Below are positions 33,667 through 44,010 of a stretch of 64,000 bases of DNA, one piece after another. This DNA comes from Cristatella mucedo (lineage: Eukaryota; Bryozoa; Phylactolaemata; Cristatellidae). Under the pieces are notes generated by a model. That model did not search any database and was not told the DNA's origin. It saw nothing but the letters and a program-made list of their open reading frames with translations. Position numbers and translations under genes: made by a program. The stretch's first letter is position 1. Each line of letters begins with the position of its first letter. The DNA lies in assembly GCA_009760855.2 (NCBI GenBank), contig WPIO01000001.1, positions 543,001 to 607,000 on the forward strand, given 5' to 3'.

Positions 33667-34227
33667 ATGAATCAATTTGAGGTTTCTGCTTTTAGAAATA
33701 GAGTTATGGAATTGCTTTATTATGAATCAGATACTGGTTGTTTTCTTTGGAGGATAAATAGAGGAGGGAAAGCATCAATTGGAAGTGAGGCTGGAAGAAT
33801 TGACAGTTATGGATATAGAATTATATGTATTGATGGAAAGCGATACAAATCACATAAATTAGCATGGCTTATCATGCAAGAAGAAATGCCTATTTTTCAG
33901 TTGGATCATAGAAATTTAGACAAGTCAGATAATAGAATTTGTAATTTAAGAGTTGCTACTAATTCAGAGAATATGAGAAACAGAGGAATAACAAAAAGAA
34001 ATACATCGAATTATATTGGTGTCTCATGGTGTAAGAAAAGCAAAAAATGGAGACTTCGCATATACATAGATGGTGTTAATTACAGTTTGGGACTATTTTC
34101 CTCTGTAGAAGATGCAGCTGTTGCTAGAGATCTTGCAGCAATACGCCTCCATTTGCAATTCGCTAGACTCAATTTTACTTATAGTTTAACAGAACATTAC
34201 AAAATAGTTAGACATACAGACTTTTAA
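33667..34227 (+). CDS. HNH endonuclease with AP2 DNA-binding domain
   Basis: Intact 186-codon ORF. An N-terminal beta-rich region ('GCFLWRINRGGKASIGSEAG', 'GYRIICIDGKRYKSHKLAWL') leads to the HNH_3 core 'QLDHRNLDKSDNRICNLR' (His of KSHKLAW, DH, N). An AP2-like domain follows at about 115-175 ('NYIGVSWCKKSKKWRLRIYI', 'GLFSSVEDAAVARDLAAIRL'). This architecture is typical of mobile phage and giant-virus homing endonucleases. It diverges from the PLA2 gene with a 55-bp spacer and overlaps the 3' end of the next minus-strand gene by 20 bp. Its intactness contrasts with the broken genes around it. Confidence 0.88.
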   Translation: MNQFEVSAFRNRVMELLYYESDTGCFLWRINRGGKASIGSEAGRIDSYGYRIICIDGKRYKSHKLAWLIMQEEMPIFQLDHRNLDKSDNRICNLRVATNSENMRNRGITKRNTSNYIGVSWCKKSKKWRLRIYIDGVNYSLGLFSSVEDAAVARDLAAIRLHLQFARLNFTYSLTEHYKIVRHTDF

Positions 34228-35311
34228 TTTCTACAGCATTTTTTAAATCATCTCTTAGTTTTAATACTTCTCTATGTATTTCTTCTTGCGATTTACCTTG
34301 TGCATAAAGATTAGCTAACAGCATTGCGCTCTCTGCTTTATAATTACAGGTCTTTTTTCCTCCAATCGTACTACTTTCTACTTTTTTTATGTCTTCCTTT
34401 AACTCATCTGAATAGCTTACTCCTGATACTTCTACAAGTTGTTTTCCAGTTTTAAGATAATCTAATCTGTTTTTCACCTCTGAGTTTTGCACTTTGTCAC
34501 TCAAATCAATATCAATGTTTCTATCAAGTAATTCTATCATATTTTTTATGCATGTAATTGCATTCTTTAGTCATTCACTTTGTAAACCCAAAGCACTCAT
34601 TCGTTCCTCATGCGTATCCATTTTCGGCGCTTTAGCTGTATACATTGTTGTATCAATAATTTTCTTAATCAATCCTGCTACTGATACTGCTATTGAAACA
34701 CCTAAACCAATACCTCCAATAACAGAAGCTATACTTGCTATGAGAACTGGAATTGCAGGCAGAAATCCACCTGATCTTACTTCAAGAAAGTTCTTACTCC
34801 AAGCTTTTGTATCCAATTGTGAAGCATCCCAACTTACTTCCTCTCCGAATGTCTCTGAAAGAAATTTACTAGGATCTAAGTACCAACCAGATTTAGCTCT
34901 TTCAGCTTCTAGCAAAATCTCGTTTATGTAAAAGCCAACCTCTAAAGAAGCAACAATTTTTGACAGTCCTTTTTTTTCTGCAATTGATTTCCAGAAGACA
35001 TTGCCATACTTTCCAGAAGAAATATCATCTACGATCTCTTTTATAAATAAATCAAGATCTACAATTCCTGTTATTCCTGATAGAAATCCTCCAAGTGCTT
35101 TTGTAGCAGTTCCAATTACTTTGAATGCCTGCAAAACTTTTGGAACAATAGTTGCAATCTTGTTTGATGCGTGCAAACTAAGTTTTCTTGCAATCTTAGG
35201 GGCAACTTTTATAATTGCTTTTGATCCTAGTTCTGTTGCTGTTGTTGTTCCTGATAATACTTCTTTAGTTGTATCTAAGCCAGATTTCAGATTTTATTTA
35301 ATTTTTTCCAT
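34208..35311 (-). pseudogene. Hydrophobic putative membrane or virion protein
   Basis: ATG 35,311 diverges from a fibre gene across 10 bp ('atatataaga'). One frame runs to 34,208 with TAA near 35,296 and TGA at 34,571. Parts visible: 'KVLQAFKVIGTATKALGGFL', 'DLDLFIKEIVDDISSGKYGN', a long hydrophobic stretch 'LPAIPVLIASIASVIGGIG' + 'LGVSIAVSVAGL', and a charged tail 'ESAMLLANLYAQGKSQEEIH'. About 365 codons in total. A membrane-active or internal virion protein is possible; no family was recognised. Confidence 0.5.
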
Positions 35312-35321
35312 ATATATAAGA

Positions 35322-36179
35322 ATGGATAATATTAGTAAGATTAATGGTAATATTTTTAGTGATCTTGATGCTAATGGAAATGGTATTACAAATATTGGTT
35401 TTCCAGTAAATGATGGAGACGCAATAAGATGAGATTATGCTCTTAATTCAAACTTCTTTAATACTGTTGCAACTAATGTTTCTGGAGAAATAGCTTCTGT
35501 TTCTAATTTATCTGACTTACTTCCAAAGAATAATGCAAAAATGCTATCTCATTTAAACTGTAAAAACATCACTGGTATATCTGGAAGATCTGCTGATGGA
35601 ACTGTCTATCAAGATTCTAGGCCTTACAAAGTAATAAACTATAGATTATTAAAAAGTATTTCTCAAGTTTTAAATGGTAACTCTAATAGTACTCTTGATC
35701 AAGGATCAAACAGAATTACCTCTTTGAAAAATTCAGAAGTTGTAACAAAACTATCTATTGATTCTTATAAATGTTCTACTTTGTATTTGAGGCTTACTGG
35801 TTTTACAAGTGCTTCAACTATTGCTCCGTTAAACATATTTAATATTATTGTAAATGGAATGGGAACAGAAAGTTCTACATTAAAAACAACTCCTGCAGAC
35901 ATTGCAGTTTTTAATCAGCAAGGAAATATAATTGGCTGTGCAACACCTTTAAAAACTTTTGTTGCTGGATCAGTAACAAACTATCAAACAGTATCTAGCA
36001 TACTCTGGTGTTCTAATACAACTGGAGTCTTTTTAGAGCTAACTAGTGATAACACTTATGGTGCATCTGGTACTCTCCTTTTAGTAGTAAATATTGATGG
36101 ATCATGCACTTATATGATTAATAATCTAACAGTTGCTAATAATATTACATATATTGATTTTATTATTACTATTGTATAG
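35322..36179 (+). pseudogene. Fibre-like protein, copy 2
   Basis: ATG 35,322 follows 'tatatataaga'. The shaft repeat is 'IFSDLDANGNGITNIGFPVN' then 'DGDAI', a TGA at 35,430-35,432, and then the same frame stays open to 36,179. The remainder has 'NNAKMLSHLNCKNITGISGR' and a beta-rich head ('STLYLRLTGFTSASTIAPL', 'GTLLLVVNIDGSCTYMINNL'). The layout of a short shaft plus a globular beta head is that of a receptor-binding fibre. It is followed after one base by the next fibre gene. Confidence 0.65.
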
Positions 36180-36180
36180 A

Positions 36181-37926
36181 ATGTCTCTCGGTTATCGTAG
36201 AAAAGGATATAGCCAAAAAATTATATTCGTAAAACTGGAGATATTATGAATGGATCTTTAAATATGAACCAGAATCTAATACAAAATCTTGGAGATCCTA
36301 TGATTCTACAGATGATGTAAACAGAAAGTATATCGATACAAACTTTGTTACAAAAGTATCTAGAGGAACAACTGCTGATGGTGATCTTGACATGAATAAT
36401 CATAGACTGATAGATCTTGCAAATCCTGTTAGACCAAGTGATGCCACTACAAAAGCTTATGCTGATACGAAACTATCAAAAACTGGTGGGTATATTATAG
36501 GAGCTTTATATGTAAGAGGAGCATTAAATATTACTAGCTCTGAACTAAGTAACATTGCAACTATTGCATATATCGATTCAAATTTTGTAAAATATAATGC
36601 ACCATTGAATAAACCTTTGAATATGGATGGTAATCCAATTATTATAAAGGATGATCCTGTTAATCCAAATGATGGTTTAAATCTTGTTTATCTACTAAGA
36701 TCAGTTGGAAATGCTACAGCTATAAGTTTTAGTGGGCTTATGGATGGTTCACTAACTACTCAAATATATGACAAAACAGTTAATGGTAGATGGATTACTG
36801 ATATTGCAAATATTACAATTCAAAGAGGTCTATTTGTTATTGGAGTAACGTATGAAGTTGCTGGAATAACAAAAGTACTAATGCCACCACCATCAACACC
36901 AACACCACAGAGTGATCAGTTATATGGTAGCTATATGTTATATGCTAATAAAAAAAATAGTTGCTACTTCTACTTTTATATCAGGATCAGGATTGCTAGA
37001 TAAAGAAATAAATATTATTGTTTATATAGCAATAATATAATGTTTAGCAGAAAAGATTTACAAATGCTGGGAACGTTGGTTATGAATGAAAATAGAATAG
37101 CAAATCTTGGAAGTAATATAGACTCGTTAAAAGCTGTTGGAAAATCATTTGCTGATGACAATTATTTAAGAAAAGATTCAGATCAGTTTACAAGAGGAAA
37201 CATCAGCAAACTCAAAAAAATATGTTAATGTAGCCAATCCAATTAATGGAAATGATATTGCAACAAAAGAGTACACTGATACTTAGGCAAATTATAGAGG
37301 TGATTTAATCACAACTAACGATTTAACAGTAGACGTGTTGGATATTAGTGGTGAAACAAATGTTGGCCTAAAAAAAGAAAAAAAGAAGAAAGAAAAAAGA
37401 AAATGATGTTTCTATGTTATACTTAGGTTATGGATTTGATAATAATTAATATACTTTTTGGGGTGTAGGTTCTTTGTTTTTTAATAAAATAGAAAATTTA
37501 GGAACTTATAATATTTCATCAGTCTTTCAGCAATATCTACCAGATGATAGTAGTGTCTATTTAGCTAGATTATCTGATATAAGTAAAGTACCAATCAGAT
37601 TCTCAAAGATAAAATTAGGGATAAAGAGTATTTATGAAATAAATCCTAAAGATATGCCTATCAATATAAGTATTTTTAGAGAAAACTATTCGCAATTGTC
37701 TGTCATAGAGAAACAAATAACTGAAAAATCAATTATATTAAAGGATGTAAACCTAACTAGAGCAAATTATATTGATGTTAAAATTAAACTTAATTTAAGT
37801 ATTAATAATTTATTAAAATTTGTAGTTATAAACTACTATCAAAAATCATACTCACCAAATTTCTTTGTTTCTAATTTTCTTAATATCACCTATTATGGGG
37901 TTGAAAATAATTATATGTTATTATGA
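36181..37926 (+). pseudogene. Fibre-like protein, copy 3
   Basis: ATG 36,181 follows 'ttgtataga'. Fibre repeats appear in several frames: 'MNGSLNMNQNLIQNLGDP', 'DGDLDMNNHRLIDLANPVRP', 'SDATTKAYADTKLSKTGG', 'PLNMDGNPIIIKDDPVNPND', 'MNENRIANLGSNIDSLKAVG' and 'VNVANPINGNDIATKEYTDT' followed by TAG. Frames change near 36,217, 36,300, 36,960 and 37,215. The last open part, 37,474-37,926, has 'YNISSVFQQYLPDDSSVYLA' and could be its head or a separate gene. The final stop overlaps the next ATG (ATGA). Confidence 0.55.
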
Positions 37927-38480
37927 AGAGATTATATAACAAATTCGATATTTCTTATAATAATAATATATCAATAACTATCAATTTTTCTGTTCTAGCC
38001 TATAATAATCTTATTACTCCAAGTAATTCAGATGTTATTGAAATTAATTTTGCTAGTGTTTTTACGAGGCCATATTACGACTACATTACTTATACTTAAA
38101 CTCTCCAATCTAAACTTTCTTTAATAAACTCTGTTGGTATACTACATTATTTTCCTGTTACTTGTTTTGTTAACTCTATTTTTTTAGAGTATGCTTCTGA
38201 TTTAAGACTATTTATTTTATCTATTTTTAAATCTTTGAGAAACTTTGAAAAGATTGATCCATCTCTAACTTTTGTAAATATATATGTCATTTCTTTTTCT
38301 GAATGACTTACTCTTAAAGCTTTGTATTATAAAACTAATTTTAGTGCTTCTAATAGTTTACTTCTGATATCTTCAATTTTTCCTATTAGATATGAGCAAA
38401 TTGTTATATTAGTAAACTGTTGACCTTATGCTACTGTTAGACAATCTTTACTTCTAGTTTATACATTCATTTCTATATAA
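37923..38480 (+). pseudogene. Unrecognised Polinton gene after the fibre cluster
   Basis: An ATG overlapping the preceding stop opens a frame to 38,480 with TAA near 38,096 and TGA near 38,303 and 38,421. Residues between stops look protein-like: 'NKFDISYNNNISITINFSVL', 'INFASVFTRPYYDYITYT', 'FKSLRNFEKIDPSLTFVNIY'. It converges with the 38,490 gene. Probably another virion-surface gene, but the family is unknown. Confidence 0.4.
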
Positions 38481-38489
38481 ATAAGTTAA

Positions 38490-38993
38490 TTATAAAGGGA
38501 TTGTAGGAATTGTATTAAAACCTGGATCAGCTAAAGCCGCAAGTGTTGCCTTTTGTCTGGCACTTGTTCCATCAGAGATATCAGGTAGAATTGCATAACA
38601 TTCATCCTTAACAATTCCAGTGATATCTGGTTTAATTCCTGCAACGCCTGATATAACTGTTGAAAGTGTTGGTAGCTGACTACTAATCCATGTAGTATAA
38701 CTAGAAATTTCTCCAGGTGTATCAAGAAGAGTATCAATTTTCGATCTAACTATTGCTTCAAGATCAGTTGTTATACTTGCCATTCCAGAATCGATTACCT
38801 TTTGTGCTTCAATATCGCACTCATCAATATAAAAAATTTTAACAGACGTATCTGTCATAATTGAGATATCTGAGTCGAGTGTTTGTTGATCGTAAGCAGT
38901 CATTCTAGACTTTACAGGGTAGTCAACATATGCTTTAAGCAGAGTTGCAGATGTAGCAAGATTAGGATCAGATACTTCATTTGCTGCCGACAT
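38490..38993 (-). CDS. Unrecognised Polinton protein, 167 aa
   Basis: Intact ORF beginning 'MSAANEVSDPNLATSATLLK', preceded on its strand by 'agtataggaaa'. Mostly helical and acidic ('SDISIMTDTSVKIFYIDECD', 'LEAIVRSKIDTLLDTPGEIS'), with a Pro/Ile-rich end. Composition resembles virion accessory proteins of phages, but no motif is recognised. First of four small genes between the fibre cluster and the polymerase, all on minus. Confidence 0.5.
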   Translation of the reverse strand: MSAANEVSDPNLATSATLLKAYVDYPVKSRMTAYDQQTLDSDISIMTDTSVKIFYIDECDIEAQKVIDSGMASITTDLEAIVRSKIDTLLDTPGEISSYTTWISSQLPTLSTVISGVAGIKPDITGIVKDECYAILPDISDGTSARQKATLAALADPGFNTIPTIPL

Positions 38994-39024
38994 TTTCCTA
39001 TACTATTATAAAAAATATACAAAA

Positions 39025-39258
39025 TTAATTAATCTGAACACCCTGTTTAGCTTTTGGAGTTTTTGATTTCTGTTTTGCTTCTATCAGCATTTCATTTATT
39101 TTACTTCTACATTCCATTAGTGTATCACATGTATCACAAATCTCAACTAGAACACTAATATACGAACTATCTAAATCAGGAATAAGTGTATCAAGTGAAT
39201 GCTTGACAATTCTTTGATCAACTTTCTTTAATTTTTGTAGACAAATTTTAAGAGCCAT
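39025..39258 (-). CDS. Small helical Polinton protein, 77 aa
   Basis: Intact ORF 'MALKICLQKLKKVDQRIVKH...' with a central 'EICDTCDTLMECRSKINEML' Cys-containing helix and a basic tail 'EAKQKSKTPKAKQG'. Lies 31 bp from the 167-aa gene on the same strand. No family recognised. Confidence 0.45.
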   Translation of the reverse strand: MALKICLQKLKKVDQRIVKHSLDTLIPDLDSSYISVLVEICDTCDTLMECRSKINEMLIEAKQKSKTPKAKQGVQIN

Positions 39259-39320
39259 ATCTCTTGATTGTTCACAACTAAGAATTCTTGAAACATCCGT
39301 TCTATATAAATATAAATTTT

Positions 39321-39533
39321 TTATAGTTCATCTTCTTCATTTACGTAATCTACACCTTCTTCAAAACATAATGCATGTTCATAGCCCTCATTAGGATCGT
39401 ATTCACCTTCATCACTACTGTATTCTTCAGACTCTTCATCTTCTGGATTGTAATCACTATCATATTCACTTTCAGTTTCAACATTTTCGCTTTCAATTTC
39501 AACTTTTTCACTTTCAATTTTAACTTTTTCCAT
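39321..39533 (-). CDS. Small acidic Polinton protein, 70 aa
   Basis: ATG 39,533 is directly preceded on its strand by 'attattatagaa'. The product starts with an imperfect heptad-like repeat 'VKIESEKVEIESENVETESE' and continues very acidic ('DYNPEDEESEEYSSDEGEYD'). Such acidic tails often mimic DNA or bind basic proteins; here that is inference. Confidence 0.5.
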   Translation of the reverse strand: MEKVKIESEKVEIESENVETESEYDSDYNPEDEESEEYSSDEGEYDPNEGYEHALCFEEGVDYVNEEDEL

Positions 39534-39557
39534 TTCTATAATAATGAATTTTATTTT

Positions 39558-39725
39558 TTAATATAAATTTATTCCTGCCATCTCAAAAATTAACTCTTTT
39601 TCTGCTCTGTCATACTCCATTTCTATTTGTAATTCGTATAACTCTTTTGTTGTTTCTCGAATATCATGTTCAACTTTTACTTTTTCTTCAGGTTCAATGA
39701 TTTCTTCACTCTTTCGTTTTGGCAT
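39558..39725 (-). CDS. Small charged coiled-coil protein
   Basis: Likely start is the Met of 'MPKRKSEEIIEPEEKVKVEH' at 39,725, which overlaps the 3' end of the polymerase gene by 20 bp. The 55-residue product continues 'ELYELQIEMEYDRAEKELIF', a charged amphipathic helix. Short basic-acidic proteins directly after polB occur in other Polintons; function unknown. Confidence 0.45.
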   Translation of the reverse strand: MPKRKSEEIIEPEEKVKVEHDIRETTKELYELQIEMEYDRAEKELIFEMAGINLY

Positions 39726-42700
39726 ATATATTAATAGCACCAATATTGCAAGTATTACATCGTCCTGGATTTAGATTGTTACTCAATGCATCAGCAATTC
39801 TATAGTGACCATAAGCATAACTGCAGATTCCACAGTCTAACCAGTATCGTTTTGAATCAAAGGCAGATAGTGCTACTTTCTTTTGTTTAATTGTATACAT
39901 TACATGCTTTCCACTTCTAATCAATGATTGTTCACATTTCTTGTCTACCTTTTTATCTAAGCAGTTTTTAAAGTCTTCATGTTTCAAGTGCTTATCAACA
40001 ACATTTTTGTTAAAACCTTTAGCTTTTTTAGATTGTCCTATTTGTTCTTTCTCCTTATCAAGCATTTCGTTCATCTCATAAACTTTTTCAACTATTCCTA
40101 ATGATTTTCCTTTATCATCAAGTACTTCTTTATCAGTATAAATAGTATAAGAGTAAAGTTTTGGTCTTAGAAAAACACATTCATCTAATATTGCTGCTTT
40201 TACCTTATCAGTTATCTCAACTTTAAATTTGCCAACAACTTTACTATTTCCTTTTATAATACTTTTTGCTTTATCATCATTCCAAAAAGGATAGTCATCC
40301 GGAAAAGTATTTAGATCTAATGATTCTGGGTAATCGATAAAGTCTTTATAAACATTCTCAGTAAATATCTCCATGACGAGTGAATCAGTATCAGTATACA
40401 TCAAGTTTATTTTTGATCCATATCTTTTTTTCATTGTTGGATAAAAGAATTTCTGCATCAATACTTTAGATAAATCAAGTATGCAAAATCCAACATAAAT
40501 AGGTTTGTTTAAAGTTATAGATTCCTTACTACTTTATATGCAGATAATGTTATTAGTTAATATCTTTCTATCTACAAATCTTGGACTTCTATAGATTTTA
40601 TTCATCTTAGCCAGCTCTTCATCTACATTTTCATTAAGTAACTCAACATTCTTTCTATCTCTAACATTTTCCATTGTCTTACCAAAGAATGAATTATTTA
40701 ATAACTTGAAGAAATCCTTTTCAAAATCATTAGCTGCTTTACCTCTAAGTTTTGTATTGTTATCAATGTATGACTCTAGCCAATTGGACTGATCAAACTC
40801 TAATACTCTGCGAATATGTGTCAACTCATATCCTAATTCAATACAATTCTTAATATTAAGGTAATGAATAACATACTTTTGTTTTGGCTCCAAATCTAAT
40901 ATCAGCTTTTCGACTGGATCGTTTCCTCTATTAAAAGAGTTTTGATACTCTTTTTATTCTTCTTTATCTGCTTGTTTTCAGGAAGTAAAGAATAGTCAGA
41001 AAATAAATCATGTTTATCTTTTGGACAATGTATATCAACTTCAAGAACATAACCTTTATTTGATGAAGGTTTAATTTTTTTAACTGTATCGTTTTTATTT
41101 TTATTCCATGACTTTATTTTTTGACTTGATAAGAAATTAAACCCTCCAGTTGGTAGAAATTGTTTCATAGCCCAGCCATAAAGATTTGTAGCATCAAAAT
41201 ATAATAAGTATGACTTCAACTTATCTGGATTGAAATTGCTACATCTACTATTATTTGCTTTGGCTTTACGTTTTGATACTTGCGTCATCCTTCCACGAAT
41301 TCCTTTTTCAAAGAATAGATGCATATCTGGATGAGTTAGCAACTCAAGAACAACTCCTATATATTTTAATCCTGCTGTCCAAGTTAATTGTCGAGTTTTT
41401 ATAAGCTTTGCAGGATCTATCTGACAATATGTAATTATTAGATCACGAAATCTCTCTAAAACATCTGCTGGTGCTAGAACATCAATCGTTAAATATAAAT
41501 CGTGGTATTCTCTTAATGTTTTTATTTCAAAAGCATTCAAACTTTCTTTGCGTGAGCATAATCTTCTTCTGAGATATGACCACTAATGCTTGAATAAAAC
41601 TTCTCAATTGGTGGTAAACTTGTCTCATCAAATCTAGCAAAAGAATCCATGTGCTCATATGGATAAATATCTTTTTTTGTTAATAATGACATCTTGGTAT
41701 CATCAATGTTTTCAAAGCTTTAAAGTCTCATTATATCAAATTTATCATTTGCTTTAGACAAATTGTTTACCAATTTATGAAGTGGATTTTGTAATAATTG
41801 ATATGAATCTCTAAAACAAAGATTTCCAAAACTTATTGGTAAAAACTTCTCTTTGTTATTGGCAATTACTTGTTTCTTATCCTTATCACAATTAAGCGCT
41901 CTAACAATCAGATGTGAGTCGTATCCTCTTAGATTATGAATATAAACAGGAAGTTAAAAAATTTTTGGACAAATTCTTAGTTTTTTGTTGCATACATCAT
42001 GCGCTGTGCCTCTATATTTTCCAGTAAGGTGACAATGATCAAGAATTGTTTGATCTTCAGTTAAACATTTTCCACAAATCCAACGAACAGATGCATTATT
42101 GTAATTTTCTTTTTCTTCTTCTGGCATATTTTCTCGATCATAAACTTTATTTTTTTCAAGTACTACTTTTAGATTCTCTATATGTATTTCACAATCTTTC
42201 TTTAAAGACAAAATTAATTCCTTAACACAGTCAGCGGCGAAAGTTTGTTTATATTCTGTTACAATCTTTCCTTCATGATTTACAATTACATAGCCAGCAG
42301 AGCATGGTTTATGTTGATTTACAGATCCTTTCACTGATTCTTCTGGTTTATCAATTGTTCCTAGTAAACATTCAAAGTCTGCATATGCTGTTAATGGTGA
42401 TTTAATCATTTTGTCAAAATCTCTAAACATAACTAAATCTCCTGTGCCATCTTTTCTTTTATTAGCTATTGGTATTTTTATTCTTGAAGTTCCACAATTC
42501 TCTGAATTACAATCTGTAACATGTTTATCCAACTTTTATTTTTCATGAAATCTTGAAAGACATCTTTTGCAAAATAATCTTGTTCTACCACTATCTTTAT
42601 CTGTTCTACAAAGAGCATTACAATTTGTTACTAGTACATAGTTAGATCTTCCTCTATAAGAATAAAGAAGCAAATCTATATGCTTTTCACCTTCCTCTGA

Positions 42701-43736
42701 ACAAACAGGTAATGGATAAACTGAGTTGTTATACTTGTAAACATTTATTGAAACAATGAATAACTTTGCAAGTTTTGGAATATCTTCTACTCTAAGTGGT
42801 ACGTTACCATTCACCATAAACTGATTTCTTGAATCTTTATCATCTATAGGAAAGAATAAATGTTTTATTAGAGGTAGTATATCAGAATATTTCTCAAGCA
42901 TTATTTGTCTTAAATCCTGAATTGCTTCTGGATGATTCTCTCTAGGATGTAATGCTTTCAGAACACATCACAATGCACAAAAATTGTCATCTGTATTTTT
43001 TATATTTAGAACACATCTCCTATTTCTTAACTTGATTGGTAATTCACAATACGAGCATCCAATTTGTGGAATAAAGACTGTAAACTTTGCAAATGCATTA
43101 GATATGCCAACAATTCTACAAGAAGAACCACCCTCATTCCATTCATCTACATTTTTATTAATCTTTGAAAAATATTTGTCAATTATTGAATTAAAATGAG
43201 AAACTCTACTTAATGCTATTGGGGAAAGACCAACAATTGGAGCATAGATAATATCTTTCTTAGCATTTTCTATTTTTAATTGCAGAAGAAGACTCATTTT
43301 TACATTACCATATTGGCTAGTGATATCTTTCATAACATTTATTATTCCAGGAGATATTTTTTCTTAAATACTTCTAAATCTGCATCTTCAACCTCAAACC
43401 CATCGTACTCATAATTTATTAAACTACCACTAGTACTCTTTCTACCTAAAAACCATCCACTAGTATCAATCTTACAAAAACGTTTTGCTTCTTTATAAAA
43501 ACCGTTTTTACTTTCTGATTTTTTGGTTTAATTATTTTATTAGAAGAAAGACGTTCAATCAATTCTTTTATATCAACTGCAGAAACTAGATAATGAACAA
43601 TTCTAGTTGACTTGCCATACTTCTTAGTAAAAGAAGGTTTAACATTAAAACGCTGCTCATAAGAAAATACTAATCTTTTTGCATGTTCATTGAATAATTC
43701 TCCCTCACGCCGTAAAAATAAATTTATTTCAGACAT
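39706..43736 (-). pseudogene. polB: Polinton DNA polymerase B (protein-primed type)
   Basis: ATG 43,736 lies just inside the right terminal repeat. About 1,340 codons in seven open pieces. Exonuclease motifs: 'AYADFECLL' (42,375), 'YIHNLRGYDSHLI' (41,930), 'EYHDLYLTIDVL' (41,490). Polymerase motifs: A 'YFDATNLYGWAMKQ' (41,180), B 'KLLNNSFFGKTMENVR' (40,700), C 'LMYTDTDSLVMEI' (40,390). A C-terminal Cys cluster includes 'RCNTCNIG'. In-frame stops are TGA 42,968, TAA 42,536, 41,954, 41,720 and 40,534; frame changes occur near 43,480, 43,365, 41,545 and 40,920. The TAA at 42,536 falls inside a C2HC-like zinc-finger pattern. It replicates the element by protein priming; this copy is inactive. Confidence 0.95.
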
Positions 43737-43739
43737 CTT

Positions 43740-44010
43740 ATAACATATAAATATTTTTCTTAAATCAAATTTAGAAACTCTGAAAAAAAATTTACTATAA
43801 TATATAACAACTAAATTTTTGGAATATAGTCTGTTTTCCATTTCGCCGAAGCAACATCCGTTGGATTAGGATTTGATTTTTTTTTCGGTAACTGACACTC
43901 AGGAGGGCCACTTCAAAAGGAGACCGAGCGCCAGCGAGGTCGAATTTTGGAGTGTGCTCGAGTGAGGGTCATGGTGCCAAATAGAACAATCACATACCAC
44001 TCTTCGAAGC
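43740..44010 (-). repeat. Polinton right terminal inverted repeat
   Basis: Inverted copy of 17,980-18,250. Shared blocks read on plus are 'aggagggccacttcaaaagg', 'attttggagtgtgctc' and 'ttaaatcaaatttagaaa'. Substitutions between the two ends indicate long residence in the genome. The inner edge carries 'aatatttatatgttataag' immediately before the polymerase ATG, read on minus. Confidence 0.9.

Larger units (their letters stand above)
17980..44010. mobile_element. Polinton/Maverick DNA transposon (endogenous virus-like element), decayed
   Basis: About 26 kb bounded by inverted repeats of about 270 bp. Inside are the diagnostic Polinton genes: DNA polymerase B, RVE integrase, packaging ATPase, adenain-like protease, and major and minor capsid proteins. 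It is far more AT-rich than its flanks. Polintons are self-synthesising DNA transposons related to adintoviruses and are thought to form virions. This copy has many premature stops and frame changes plus a nested LINE, so it cannot be autonomous. Target-site duplications could not be assigned because the outer edges of the inverted repeats fade gradually. Confidence 0.95.

Noticed and set aside
34494-35432. Plus-strand ORFs of 145 and 143 codons
   Set aside because: Mostly antisense to the hydrophobic-protein gene; only the final part from 35,322 is coding (fibre).
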